DNA of 64,000 nt from Caccoplasma sp905210875 (GTDB lineage: Bacteria; Bacteroidota; Bacteroidia; Bacteroidales; UBA11471). Below the pieces are notes generated by a model. The model saw only the letters and a program-made list of their open reading frames with translations. It did not search any database and was not told the DNA's origin. Every line of letters begins with the position of its first letter. Within the stretch, counting starts at the first letter, position 1. Shown in pieces: positions 18,158 through 27,225 of the stretch. Both the position numbers and the translations under genes were made by a program. The DNA lies in contig OZ007034.1 of NCBI GenBank assembly GCA_963931635.1, positions 868,001 through 932,000 on the forward strand, given 5' to 3'.

Positions 18158-19390
18158 ATGGTTCTCAACTACATCTGGATATTCTTCTTTCTCACGGCAT
18201 TTGTCGTGGCCGTGGCACAGAGCCTCTTCTACGGCAACCTCGACATTTGGAGCGAAATCATGAACTCGACATTCACCTCGGCCAAGAGCGCCTTTGAAAT
18301 CTCCCTCGGACTCACCGGGGTACTGTCGCTGTGGCTGGGACTGATGAAAATCGGCGAACGGGGCGGCGTCATCGCCACCTTCTCGCGGTGGATAAGCCCG
18401 CTCTTCACCCGGCTCTTTCCCGACCTGCCCCGCAACCACCCGGCCTTCGGCTCGATATTCATGAACATCTCGGCCAACATGCTGGGCCTCGACAACGCCG
18501 CCACCCCTCTGGGTCTGAAAGCCATGAAGGAGATGCAGGCGACAAATGCGCAAAAGGAGACGGCCAGCAACCCCATGATCATGTTTCTGGTGCTCAACAC
18601 CACAGGGCTCACCATCGTGCCTCTGGGCGTGATGGTGTACCGCGCCCAGATGGGAGCCGCCAACCCCTCCGACATCTTTCTGCCCATACTCATCGCCACC
18701 TACTGCTCGACGCTGGTGGGGCTCATCGCCGTGTGTCTGAAACAGCACATCAACCTGCTCGACCGGGTAATACTCGGCACCATCGGCGGCCTCACCCTGC
18801 TCATCGGCGGCCTGCTCTACTTCTTTTCACAACTGCCGCCAGAGAAGGTGTCGCTCTACTCGGGCTTCGGTGCCAACTGCCTGCTGTTTACCATCATCAC
18901 CGGATTTCTGGTGGCCGGCATACGCAAAAAGATAAACGTCTACGACGCCTTTATCGAAGGAGCCAAAGAGGGTTTCAAGACCGCCGTCACCATCATACCC
19001 TACCTAGTGGCCATACTGGTGGCCATTGCCGTGTTCCGCGCCTCGGGCGCCATGGACTTCCTCATCGCCGGCATCACCCGGGGCGTAGAAGCCCTGGGCA
19101 TAAACTCCGACTTCGTGGGGGCCCTGCCCACCGCCCTGATGAAACCGCTCAGCGGCAGCGGTGCCCGCGGCATGATGGTCGACGCCATGGCTACCTACGG
19201 TGCCGACTCGTTTGTGGGACGCGTCGCCTCGACCATACAGGGCTCGACCGACACGACCTTCTACATTCTCGCCGTCTACTTCGGCAGCGTGGGCATACGC
19301 AACACGCGCTATGCCGCCGGATACGGCCTGCTCGCCGACCTGGCCGGTATCGTGGCCGCCATCGCCGTGTCGTACCTCTTCTTCCACTGA
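18158..19390 (+). CDS. Nucleoside-recognition membrane protein, SpmA-SpmB fusion
   Basis: A 410-residue inner-membrane protein. The first half (about 1-205) resembles spore maturation protein A, with FMNISANMLGLDNAATPLGLKAM; the second half (about 215-410) resembles SpmB, with ALMKPLSGSGARGMM and IQGSTDTTFYILAVYFG. Both halves carry the Gate/nucleoside-recognition fold. In Bacillus they are separate proteins that affect spore core dehydration; this organism does not look like a spore former, and the fused form in Bacteroidetes has no firm function. Possibly a transporter. Confidence 0.85.
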   Translation: MVLNYIWIFFFLTAFVVAVAQSLFYGNLDIWSEIMNSTFTSAKSAFEISLGLTGVLSLWLGLMKIGERGGVIATFSRWISPLFTRLFPDLPRNHPAFGSIFMNISANMLGLDNAATPLGLKAMKEMQATNAQKETASNPMIMFLVLNTTGLTIVPLGVMVYRAQMGAANPSDIFLPILIATYCSTLVGLIAVCLKQHINLLDRVILGTIGGLTLLIGGLLYFFSQLPPEKVSLYSGFGANCLLFTIITGFLVAGIRKKINVYDAFIEGAKEGFKTAVTIIPYLVAILVAIAVFRASGAMDFLIAGITRGVEALGINSDFVGALPTALMKPLSGSGARGMMVDAMATYGADSFVGRVASTIQGSTDTTFYILAVYFGSVGIRNTRYAAGYGLLADLAGIVAAIAVSYLFFH

Positions 19391-19473
19391 AAATGACACG
19401 CCGCCCACCGTCGGGCCGCAATGCCGACCGCCGTTTTTTCGGCACCAGACAGCCATTTATCGGCACAAAACAT

Positions 19474-19481
19474 TACCTTTG
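19474..19481 (+). promoter_or_regulatory. -7 element (TACCTTTG) for the ybeY-mnmG-apt-uvrC run
   Basis: Exact TAnnTTTG 35 bases before the ybeY start; it is the only good element seen before the following five-gene run. Confidence 0.6.
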
Positions 19482-19508
19482 TACGTTTTTACACAATACC
19501 GAATACCT

Positions 19509-19964
19509 ATGGCTATCAGCTACTACGCCGAAGATGTGAAACTCCCGGCCCTGCGCAAACGCGAAACCAACGAATGGATATGCACCGTTGCCGCACGCTA
19601 CGACAAGAAATGCGGCGACATTGCCTATATCTTCTGCTCCGACGAGAAGATTCTCGACGTCAACAAAGAGTATCTGCAACACGACTACTACACCGACGTC
19701 ATCACCTTCGACTACACCGAGGGCAACCGCATCAGCGGCGACATATTCATCAGCCTCGACACGGTGCAGAGCAACGCCCAGGCATTCGGCTCGACCTACG
19801 GCGAGGAGCTCTACCGCATTCTCATACACGGCGTGCTGCACCTCTGCGGCATCAACGACAAAGGCCCCGGCGAACGCGAAATCATGACGCAGAACGAAAA
19901 CGAGGCTCTGGCCCTCCTCCCCGACAGCCTGAAAACATCGACACAACAACTGCAACGGAAATAG
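19509..19964 (+). CDS. ybeY: Endoribonuclease YbeY (rRNA maturation factor)
   Basis: A 151-residue metalloprotein needed for 16S rRNA 3'-end maturation and ribosome quality control. The ATG at 19509 gives MAISYYAEDV and follows the promoter. The metal site reads HGVLHLCGIND: His107 and His111 match the family, but the third ligand, normally His, is Asp117. This substitution is, as far as I know, usual for Bacteroidetes homologues and can still bind zinc. The gene precedes mnmG by three bases. Confidence 0.9.
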   Translation: MAISYYAEDVKLPALRKRETNEWICTVAARYDKKCGDIAYIFCSDEKILDVNKEYLQHDYYTDVITFDYTEGNRISGDIFISLDTVQSNAQAFGSTYGEELYRILIHGVLHLCGINDKGPGEREIMTQNENEALALLPDSLKTSTQQLQRK

Positions 19965-19967
19965 ACG

Positions 19968-21845
19968 ATGAAATTCAACTACGACGTCATTGTGGTGGGA
20001 GCCGGCCATGCCGGCTGCGAAGCGGCGACAGCGGCCGCACGGCTGGGCTCGGAAACCCTGCTCATCACGATGGACATGAACAAGATTGCGCAAATGAGCT
20101 GCAACCCCGCCGTGGGCGGCATAGCCAAAGGCCAAATCGTGCGCGAAATCGACGCCCTCGGCGGACAAATGGGTATCGTTACCGACAAGACCGCCCTGCA
20201 ATTCCGTATGCTCAACCGCTCGAAAGGCCCCGCCATGTGGAGTCCACGCGCCCAGAGCGACCGGCAGAAGTTTATCCAGACCTGGCGCGAAACACTTGAA
20301 AACACCGAGCATCTTTCGATGTGGCAAGATAGCGTTAAACAACTGATATTCAACAAAGAAGGGGCCGTTTCGGGGGTTATAACCAACATGGAGGTTACCT
20401 TCACGGCCAAAGCCGTGGTACTCACCTGTGGCACCTTCATGAACGGACTCATGCACATCGGACGGGTACAACTCCGCGGCGGAAGAATTTCCGAACCGGC
20501 CTCATACGGACTCACCGAGCAACTCGTGGAGCGCGGCTTCACCGCCGGACGCATGAAGACGGGTACTCCCGTGCGCATCGACGGTCGCAGCGTACACTAC
20601 GACCTGATGACCACCCAGGAGGGCGAAAACGACTTCCACAAGTTTTCCTACCTCGACAACGTACACCGCACCCTCACCCAACGCAACTGCTGGATTACCT
20701 ACACCAACGAACGGGTACACGAAATCCTGCGCGAGGGACTGCCCGACTCGCCTCTCTACAACGGACAGATAAAGAGCATCGGGCCCCGCTACTGCCCCAG
20801 CATCGAGACCAAAATCGTAACCTTCCCCGATAAGACCGAGCATCAGCTCTTTCTCGAACCCGAAGGCGAGACCAGCCAGGAACTCTACCTCAACGGTTTC
20901 TCCTCGTCACTGCCCATCGACGTGCAGTTGCGGGCCCTGCAAGCCATACCGGCTTTCCGCGACATTCAAATCTACCGACCCGGCTATGCCATCGAATACG
21001 ACTACTTCGACCCCACCCAGCTCACTCATACCCTCGAAACAAAAGCGGTGCGCAACCTCTTCTTCGCCGGACAGATTAACGGAACGACCGGATATGAAGA
21101 GGCCGCCGGCCAGGGTCTCATAGCCGGTATCAACGCCCACCTGCGCTGCCACGGCGGCAACGAATTTGTACTGGGACGCGACGAAGCCTACATAGGCGTA
21201 CTCATCGACGACCTCGTAACCAAAGGGGTCGACGAGCCATACCGCATGTTCACCTCCCGTGCCGAATACCGCATACTGCTCCGCCAGGACGACGCCGACA
21301 TGCGGCTCACCCCCCGAAGCTACGAGCTGGGACTGGCCGACAGCGAACGCTACCGGCTGCTGGCCGAAAAGAAAGAGTTCCGCGACCGGCTGATACAATT
21401 CGCCCGCGAACACTCCGTGAAGATGAACCAGGTAAACCCCGCCCTAGAACAGGCCGGCCTCACCCCCATGAAGCAGGGCATGAAACTCATCGACCTCGTC
21501 TTGCGTCCGCAACTCGACATCGAGACCATCGCCCAATGGGTTCCCGCCCTCAAAAATCTGCTCGACACTATACCCTCGCGTCGCGAAGAAATCGTGGAGG
21601 CCGCCGAAATTTGCATCAAATACGAAGGCTATATCGAGCGCGAAAAACTCATTGCCGACAAGATAGCCCGGCTCGAAAACATTCGCATCAAGGGAAAATT
21701 CGACTACCACACGATACAGCAAATCTCTATCGAAGCCCGGCAGAAACTGGCCAAAATCGACCCTGAAACCATTGCCCAGGCCTCGCGCATACCGGGCATC
21801 TCACCCAGCGACATCAACATACTATTAGTGCTATTAGGAAGATAA
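19968..21845 (+). CDS. mnmG: tRNA uridine 5-carboxymethylaminomethyl modification enzyme, FAD-binding subunit
   Basis: A 625-residue MnmG (GidA), which with MnmE and tetrahydrofolate modifies U34 of several tRNAs. The FAD dinucleotide motif VVGAGHAGCEAA (9-20), the CNPAVGGIAKG loop, the second GTF.NG region and the C-terminal helical domain ending RIPGISPSDINILLV are all normal. It follows ybeY with a three-base gap. A perfect parS palindrome begins at the first base after its stop codon. Confidence 0.96.
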   Translation: MKFNYDVIVVGAGHAGCEAATAAARLGSETLLITMDMNKIAQMSCNPAVGGIAKGQIVREIDALGGQMGIVTDKTALQFRMLNRSKGPAMWSPRAQSDRQKFIQTWRETLENTEHLSMWQDSVKQLIFNKEGAVSGVITNMEVTFTAKAVVLTCGTFMNGLMHIGRVQLRGGRISEPASYGLTEQLVERGFTAGRMKTGTPVRIDGRSVHYDLMTTQEGENDFHKFSYLDNVHRTLTQRNCWITYTNERVHEILREGLPDSPLYNGQIKSIGPRYCPSIETKIVTFPDKTEHQLFLEPEGETSQELYLNGFSSSLPIDVQLRALQAIPAFRDIQIYRPGYAIEYDYFDPTQLTHTLETKAVRNLFFAGQINGTTGYEEAAGQGLIAGINAHLRCHGGNEFVLGRDEAYIGVLIDDLVTKGVDEPYRMFTSRAEYRILLRQDDADMRLTPRSYELGLADSERYRLLAEKKEFRDRLIQFAREHSVKMNQVNPALEQAGLTPMKQGMKLIDLVLRPQLDIETIAQWVPALKNLLDTIPSRREEIVEAAEICIKYEGYIEREKLIADKIARLENIRIKGKFDYHTIQQISIEARQKLAKIDPETIAQASRIPGISPSDINILLVLLGR

Positions 21846-21861
21846 TGTTCCACGTGGAACA
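21846..21861. promoter_or_regulatory. parS centromere-like site (ParB binding site)
   Basis: TGTTCCACGTGGAACA is a perfect 16-base palindrome and matches the ParB target consensus TGTTnCACGTGnAACA. It lies between the mnmG stop and the apt start. Such sites recruit ParB and SMC and cluster near the replication origin in most bacteria, so this part of the chromosome may lie in the origin half. parA and parB are not in the window. Confidence 0.85.
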
Positions 21862-21873
21862 AACAGAAAACGT

Positions 21874-22398
21874 ATGGACGCAGAATACATCAAAAGTCAA
21901 GTCAGAGACATTGTAGACTTCCCCACAAAAGGAGTCATATTCAAAGATCTCACCACCGTGTTCAAGAAGCCCGACGCATTGCAAATGGTAAGCAACGAGC
22001 TTTACGAGCGCTATAAAAATGCCGGCATCACCAAGGTGGTGGGCATTGAATCGAGAGGTTTCATACTGGCCTCCATCGTAGCCTACAAGCTGAACGCCGG
22101 ATTTGTGCCCATACGCAAGCCGGGCAAGCTACCGGCCCTCACCTGGAATGAAAGTTACAACAAAGAATATGGCAGCGACACCATAGAGATACACCAAGAC
22201 GCCATCACGGCCGACGACGTCATACTGCTGCACGACGACGTACTTGCCACCGGAGGTACCATGGTTGCCGCCTACCACCTCTTGCAACGCTTCCACCCGA
22301 AGCACATCTACATCAATTTCCTATCGGAAATCGTCATGCTCGACGGGCGGAAAGAGTTCCCCGAAGGGGTAGAAATCGACTCACTCATCAAACTCTGA
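21874..22398 (+). CDS. apt: Adenine phosphoribosyltransferase
   Basis: A 174-residue purine salvage enzyme making AMP from adenine and PRPP. The type I PRTase PRPP loop is LLHDDVLATGGT (118-129), and FPTKGVIFKDLT near residues 17-28 and GIESRGFI are the usual Apt marks. Its stop TGA is directly followed by uvrC in the same frame. The parS site occupies its short upstream gap. Confidence 0.95.
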   Translation: MDAEYIKSQVRDIVDFPTKGVIFKDLTTVFKKPDALQMVSNELYERYKNAGITKVVGIESRGFILASIVAYKLNAGFVPIRKPGKLPALTWNESYNKEYGSDTIEIHQDAITADDVILLHDDVLATGGTMVAAYHLLQRFHPKHIYINFLSEIVMLDGRKEFPEGVEIDSLIKL

Positions 22399-22407
22399 CA
22401 CCTCACC

Positions 22408-24204
22408 TTGGCTGCTACCAACGAACATATTCACCACCTGCTGTCGCTCCTCCCCGACTCGCCCGGAGTATACCAATACTTCGACAAGGAGGGGAACATC
22501 ATCTACGTAGGCAAGGCCAAGAACCTGAAACGGCGCGTCAGCTCCTATTTCAACAAGAAGCACGAATCGCTGCGCACCACCATGCTGGTGCGTAATATCT
22601 ACGACATCAAATACACCGTTGTAGGCAGCGAAGAAGATGCCCTGCACCTCGAAAACAGCTTTATCAAGGAGTACAAGCCCCGCTACAACGTACTGCTCAA
22701 AGACGACAAGACCTACCCTTGGATTACGGTGCGCAACGAGCCGTTTCCACGGGTGTTTCTCACCCGCAAGGTCATCCACGACGGCTCGAAATACTACGGG
22801 CCCTATGCCAATGTGCAACTGGCACGCACCGTAATCGAACTCATACGCTCTATATATCCCATACGCACCTGCACCCACCTGCTGTCGGCCGAGAACATCG
22901 AACGGCACAAATACAAGGTGTGCCTGCAATATCACATCAAAAACTGCAAGGGTCCCTGCGAAGGTATGCAGAGTGAGGCCGACTACCTGAAAGATATCGA
23001 ACAGATACGCCAGATTCTTAATGGAAACATCCAGCAACTGACCGACCATCTCAAAGAAGAGATGAACGTACTGGCCGAGCAGCTGAAATTTGAAGAGGCG
23101 CAGCTGTTGAAAGAGAAGTACCTGCTGCTCGAAAAATACAAGGCCAAGTCGGTCATCGTGAGCAGCACGATACACAACGTCGATGTCTTCTCCTACGACG
23201 AAGACGAGAACGATGCCTACGTCAACTACCTGCACGTGCGCAACGGCTCCATCGTACAAAGTTACACCATCGAATATCGGAAACGGCTCGATGAGACCCG
23301 CGAAGAGATACTCTCGCTGGCCATTGCCGAGTTGCGCCAGCGCTTCAAGAGCGAATCGCGCGAAATCATCGTACCATTCCTTCCCGAGTCGGAATTTAAA
23401 GAGACCTTCTTCACCGTGCCGCAGCGGGGCGACAAGCGCAAACTGCTCGAAGTCTCCGAGCAGAATGTCAAGCAATACAAACTCGACAAGGTAAAAAGTG
23501 CCGAGAAACTCAACCCCGAACAGCGGGTTACCCGTATACTTTCGCGGGCACAGAAAGATTTCAGGCTGCACAACCTGCCCATGCACATCGAGTGCTTCGA
23601 CAACTCCAACATTCAAGGCACCCTGCCGGTATCGTCGTGCGTGGTCTTCAAAAAGGCCAAACCATCGAAAAAAGACTACCGCCATTTCAACGTGAAGACT
23701 GTCGAAGGGCCCGATGACTTCGCCTCGATGTACGAGGCCGTATACCGGCGCTACAAACGTCTCTCCGAAGAGAACCAGCCCCTGCCCGACCTCGTGGTGG
23801 TCGACGGCGGAAAAGGGCAGCTCAGCGCAGCCTGCGAAGCCCTGCGCGACCTACACCTGCAAATTCCCATCATCGGCATCGCCAAGCGTCTCGAAGAGAT
23901 TTTCTTCCCCGACGACCCCATACCTCTCTACCTCGATAAGAACAGCGAAAGCCTGCGTCTCATACAGCAGATGCGCGACGAGGCCCACCGCTTCGGCATC
24001 ACCCACCACCGCAACCGGCGCAGTAAGAAGCAGGTCGAGTCGGCCCTCGACAAGATACCAGGCATCGGCGAGAAAACCCGCGACCTACTGCTCACCCGTT
24101 ACAAGAGCGTAAAGCGCATAAAAGAGGTTCCCCTCGACGAGTTGTCCCAACTCATAGGCCCGGCCAAAGCCAAGCTTATTCATGAGGCCATAGGAGATAT
24201 ATAA
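22408..24204 (+). CDS. uvrC: Excinuclease ABC subunit C
   Basis: A 598-residue nuclease that makes both incisions in UvrABC nucleotide excision repair. Domains in order: GIY-YIG (SPGVYQYFD...IIYVGKAKNLKRRV, about 15-95), UVR motif (about 200-240), RNase H-like endonuclease (HIECFDNSNIQGT; VVDGGKGQL) and C-terminal helix-hairpin-helix pair (IPGIGEKT). The start must be the TTG at 22408: the in-frame apt stop is nine bases upstream and the next in-frame ATG falls inside the GIY-YIG domain. Confidence 0.95.
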   Translation: MAATNEHIHHLLSLLPDSPGVYQYFDKEGNIIYVGKAKNLKRRVSSYFNKKHESLRTTMLVRNIYDIKYTVVGSEEDALHLENSFIKEYKPRYNVLLKDDKTYPWITVRNEPFPRVFLTRKVIHDGSKYYGPYANVQLARTVIELIRSIYPIRTCTHLLSAENIERHKYKVCLQYHIKNCKGPCEGMQSEADYLKDIEQIRQILNGNIQQLTDHLKEEMNVLAEQLKFEEAQLLKEKYLLLEKYKAKSVIVSSTIHNVDVFSYDEDENDAYVNYLHVRNGSIVQSYTIEYRKRLDETREEILSLAIAELRQRFKSESREIIVPFLPESEFKETFFTVPQRGDKRKLLEVSEQNVKQYKLDKVKSAEKLNPEQRVTRILSRAQKDFRLHNLPMHIECFDNSNIQGTLPVSSCVVFKKAKPSKKDYRHFNVKTVEGPDDFASMYEAVYRRYKRLSEENQPLPDLVVVDGGKGQLSAACEALRDLHLQIPIIGIAKRLEEIFFPDDPIPLYLDKNSESLRLIQQMRDEAHRFGITHHRNRRSKKQVESALDKIPGIGEKTRDLLLTRYKSVKRIKEVPLDELSQLIGPAKAKLIHEAIGDI

Positions 24205-24246
24205 TATTGTATATCAAATACTTAATAAGTAACGGAAACTAAAATC

Positions 24247-24699
24247 ATGAGAATCGTCATACAACGGGTAGCCCACGCATCGGTAACAATAGACGGAAAA
24301 GTGAAGTCGAGCATAGGACCCGGACTGCTCATACTGGTAGGCATCGAAGACGCCGACGAGACAGCCGATGCCGAATGGCTCAGCAAAAAGGCCGTCAACC
24401 TCCGCATCTTCGACGACGAAAACGGGGTCATGAACCGCTCGGTAGGCGACATCGACGGCGAGATACTCATCGTGAGCCAGTTCACCCTCTTTGCCTCCAC
24501 CCGCAAAGGCAACCGTCCCTCCTACATCAGAGCATCGAAACACGAGCACGCCGTGCCCCTATACGAGCACTTCTGCCGGCTCATCGAAGAGGAGAGCGGC
24601 AAACGCCCGGGAACCGGCGAATTTGGCGCCGACATGAAGGTTGAGCTGCTCAACGACGGACCGGTAACCATCATCATCGACTCCAAACTGAAAGAATAA
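24247..24699 (+). CDS. dtd: D-aminoacyl-tRNA deacylase
   Basis: A 150-residue DTD enzyme that hydrolyses D-amino acids from mischarged tRNA. The two active-site motifs SQFTL (77-81) and NDGPVT (136-141, containing the Gly-Pro dipeptide) are exact. The length is normal. mazG-like follows four bases after the stop. Confidence 0.96.
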   Translation: MRIVIQRVAHASVTIDGKVKSSIGPGLLILVGIEDADETADAEWLSKKAVNLRIFDDENGVMNRSVGDIDGEILIVSQFTLFASTRKGNRPSYIRASKHEHAVPLYEHFCRLIEEESGKRPGTGEFGADMKVELLNDGPVTIIIDSKLKE

Positions 24700-24703
24700 T
24701 ACA

Positions 24704-25030
24704 ATGACTCTGCAAGAAGCACAAGAGAATGTCGACCGCTGGATAAAGAGCTACGGCGTGCGCTATTTCAATGAGCTCACCAACATGGCCATTCTCACCG
24801 AAGAGGTGGGCGAAGTGGCCCGCATCATCGCGCGGCGGTACGGCGAACAGTCGTTCAAGGAGAGCGACAAGAAGGTCGACCTGGCCGATGAACTGGCTGA
24901 TGTACTGTGGGTTCTCCTCTGCCTGGCCAACCAGACGGGTGTCGACCTCACCGAAGCCTTTCAACGCAACATCGACAAGAAAACCTCACGCGACAAACTG
25001 CGCCACCAGGCGAACCCAAAGCTCAAATAG
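24704..25030 (+). CDS. MazG-like nucleotide pyrophosphohydrolase
   Basis: A 108-residue single-domain all-alpha NTP pyrophosphatase. The metal-binding pattern is EEVGE (33-37) followed by DLADELADVLW (59-69), which is the EXXE...EXXD signature. It probably hydrolyses non-canonical nucleotides or dNTPs. It sits between dtd and deoC, in line with nucleotide housekeeping. Confidence 0.88.
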   Translation: MTLQEAQENVDRWIKSYGVRYFNELTNMAILTEEVGEVARIIARRYGEQSFKESDKKVDLADELADVLWVLLCLANQTGVDLTEAFQRNIDKKTSRDKLRHQANPKLK

Positions 25031-25065
25031 AACGTTTTCATCGAAAAAACTCAAAACATAAAGAC

Positions 25066-25944
25066 ATGGACCCATACAACGAAATGCTGAAAGGCTACAA
25101 CACCGACCTGCACGACGACGAAGTCGCCCAAATGACCGACAAAATCCTCTACGAAGGGCTGCGGGAGAACAGCTGCGAAGAGGTGTACCGATTCCTCTTC
25201 GGCTGCATCGACCTCACCTCGCTCAACCCCACCGACAACCAGACGCAAATTGCCGCCTTCACTCGACAGGTCAACGAACTCGACAACCAGAACCCCGAAC
25301 TCAACCACGTGGCCGCCATCTGCGTCTACCCCAACTTCGTCGAGTGTGTGCGCATGAACCTCGAAGTCTCCGATGTGAACATTGCCGCCGTAGCCGGCGG
25401 ATTCCCCTCGGCACAGACCTTTACCGAAGTGAAGATTGCCGAGACTGCACTGGCCGTCTCCGAAGGAGCCAACGAGATAGACATTGTCATGAACGTAGGG
25501 CAGTTTCTCAACGGTGAATACGAAGATATCTGCGATGAAATCGCCGAAATAAAACATGCCTGCCACGGCGAAGCCCAGCTCAAAGTGATACTCGAAACCG
25601 GAGCGCTTGGCAACAGCAGCAACGTGAAAAAGGCTGCCCTGCTGGCCATCTACTCGGGCGCCGACTTTATCAAGACGTCGACTGGAAAACTCACACCGGG
25701 TGCCACTCCCGAGGCCTTCTATGTCATGTGTACGGCCATCAAGGAATACTACGAACACACCAACACCCGCATCGGCATCAAGGCCGCCGGTGGAATATCG
25801 ACCACGGCCGACGCGGTGAAATACTACACCATCGCCAAGAGCGTCCTGGGCGAGGAATGGCTCGACAAGAAATACTTCCGCATCGGGGCCAGCCGACTGG
25901 CAACCAACCTGCTCGAATCGATTGTCAGCGCCGGGAAAAACTAA
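25066..25944 (+). CDS. deoC: Deoxyribose-phosphate aldolase
   Basis: A 292-residue class I aldolase that splits 2-deoxyribose 5-phosphate to glyceraldehyde 3-phosphate and acetaldehyde. The Schiff-base lysine is Lys203 in FIKTSTGK, with EIDIVMNVG (Asp139) and the proton-relay lysine in GIKAAGGI. The ATG at 25066 starts just past mazG; in-frame upstream codons overlap mazG and are rejected. A bidirectional terminator follows. Confidence 0.94.
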   Translation: MDPYNEMLKGYNTDLHDDEVAQMTDKILYEGLRENSCEEVYRFLFGCIDLTSLNPTDNQTQIAAFTRQVNELDNQNPELNHVAAICVYPNFVECVRMNLEVSDVNIAAVAGGFPSAQTFTEVKIAETALAVSEGANEIDIVMNVGQFLNGEYEDICDEIAEIKHACHGEAQLKVILETGALGNSSNVKKAALLAIYSGADFIKTSTGKLTPGATPEAFYVMCTAIKEYYEHTNTRIGIKAAGGISTTADAVKYYTIAKSVLGEEWLDKKYFRIGASRLATNLLESIVSAGKN

Positions 25945-25993
25945 GAAATTATGCGATGAACCGGCACTGAAAAGCCCATCACTACACAAAAAA

Positions 25994-26024
25994 ACGGTAG
26001 CCCCCTGGGGTTACCGTTTTTTTG
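25994..26024. terminator. Bidirectional terminator between deoC and the polyprenyl synthase gene
   Basis: ACGGTA (25994-25999) pairs with TACCGT (26012-26017), extended by GCCCC/GGGGT, with A-rich sequence on the left and TTTTTTT on the right, so it can stop transcription from both convergent genes. Confidence 0.88.
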
Positions 26025-26041
26025 TATCATAAAGAGAGATT

Positions 26042-27016
26042 CTACTTCGTGCGGGAGATGACGTAGTCAAATACAGCCATGAGCGAGTCGACCACCGGCG
26101 AAGAGGCAAAAGGTGCCAGGCAGGCAGCCGCTTCATCGCGCAGGCGGTGCATCACCTGCTCAGCATACGCCACACCTCCGTGGTCCACCGCAAATGCGAT
26201 AAGACGGGTTATGTCGTCGTCGGTGAGTTCGTCTTTCTGCAACAGGGCCCGCATGGCGTCGCAATGGGCACCCTGCTCGTGGGTAAGGGCATAGATGAGG
26301 GGGAGAGTAACCTTGCCTTCGGCTAGGTCGCTGCGTGTAGGCTTTCCCACCTCTCCTTGCGCGAAATAATCGAAAATATCGTCTTTTATCTGGAAACAAA
26401 GGCCCAACCTTTCACCAAAATTCTTCACCGCCTCACTCTGCTCGGCCGACATGCCCGAGGTGATAGCACCCACTTGCATGCAGGAGATAAAAAGCGAGGC
26501 CGTCTTCTGACGTATAACGTTGAAATAGGCCTTTTCATCGATAATTTTGCTCTGCACCACCGAGAGTTGCTCCATTTCACCACTGGCCAGCATACGCCCC
26601 AGCAGACCGAGAATCCGCACCACCTCGACTGAGTGGGTACGCAGAGCCGACTCCAAGGCACACGACACGAAGTAATCGCCGGCCAGGACGGCCACACGAT
26701 TGTCCCAAATACCGTTGATGGTAGCCTTGCCGCGACGCAGTTTCGACTCGTCGACCACATCGTCGTGAATGAGTGTGGCGTTGTGCAACAGTTCTATGGC
26801 CGCTGCCCCGTGCAGTGTCTCGGGCTTCACCTCTCCCATGAGCCGGCCGGTAAGCAGCACGAGAATGGGGCGTATCTGCTTGCCCGTCATGGTAAGGTAG
26901 TGGGCCACAACGCGCGACAAGAGAGGACTGGTCGAAGAAAGAGCATGAGCTATGATTTCGTTCAACTGTATCATCTCGCCTTCGACAGGCTGTTTAATCT
27001 TCGACAAAATATCCAT
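26042..27016 (-). CDS. Trans-polyprenyl diphosphate synthase (octaprenyl/heptaprenyl type)
   Basis: A 324-residue chain-elongating prenyltransferase that makes the menaquinone side chain from isopentenyl diphosphate. The first aspartate-rich motif is DDVVD (85-89) and the second is DDIFD (212-216). GKQIRP near residue 45 is the IPP-binding lysine/arginine segment. Bulk at the residues before DDVVD should set chain length, but the exact length cannot be read. Transcribed alone toward the shared terminator. Confidence 0.9.
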   Translation of the reverse strand: MDILSKIKQPVEGEMIQLNEIIAHALSSTSPLLSRVVAHYLTMTGKQIRPILVLLTGRLMGEVKPETLHGAAAIELLHNATLIHDDVVDESKLRRGKATINGIWDNRVAVLAGDYFVSCALESALRTHSVEVVRILGLLGRMLASGEMEQLSVVQSKIIDEKAYFNVIRQKTASLFISCMQVGAITSGMSAEQSEAVKNFGERLGLCFQIKDDIFDYFAQGEVGKPTRSDLAEGKVTLPLIYALTHEQGAHCDAMRALLQKDELTDDDITRLIAFAVDHGGVAYAEQVMHRLRDEAAACLAPFASSPVVDSLMAVFDYVISRTK

Positions 27017-27041
27017 CGGTTGTTGGCTGTTTTTACGGGTG

Positions 27042-27049
27042 CAAAGATA
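27042..27049 (-). promoter_or_regulatory. -7 element (TATCTTTG) for the polyprenyl synthase
   Basis: Minus-strand TATCTTTG, 26 bases before the ATG. Confidence 0.55.
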
Positions 27050-27178
27050 ATGTAAAGCTGAGGGAGTATAAAAACAAGAGAACGGTTTTTTCGCCGCCGC
27101 TTCACTTCACCGGGCAAAATTAGGAATAAAACAAGAAGATTCGGCAGAATTATCGTAATTTTACCTCGGAATATTTCA

Positions 27179-27202
27179 GGCGGCAGAAGAGTTTCTGCCG
27201 CC
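27179..27202 (+). repeat. Perfect hairpin in the polA leader
   Basis: GGCGGCAGAA (27179-27188) and TTCTGCCGCC (27193-27202) form a perfect 10-bp GC-rich stem with loop GAGT, 23 bases before the polA start. No T tract follows, so it is not a standard terminator. Confidence 0.6.
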
Positions 27203-27225
27203 GACACACTCTTACCTGCTTGACC

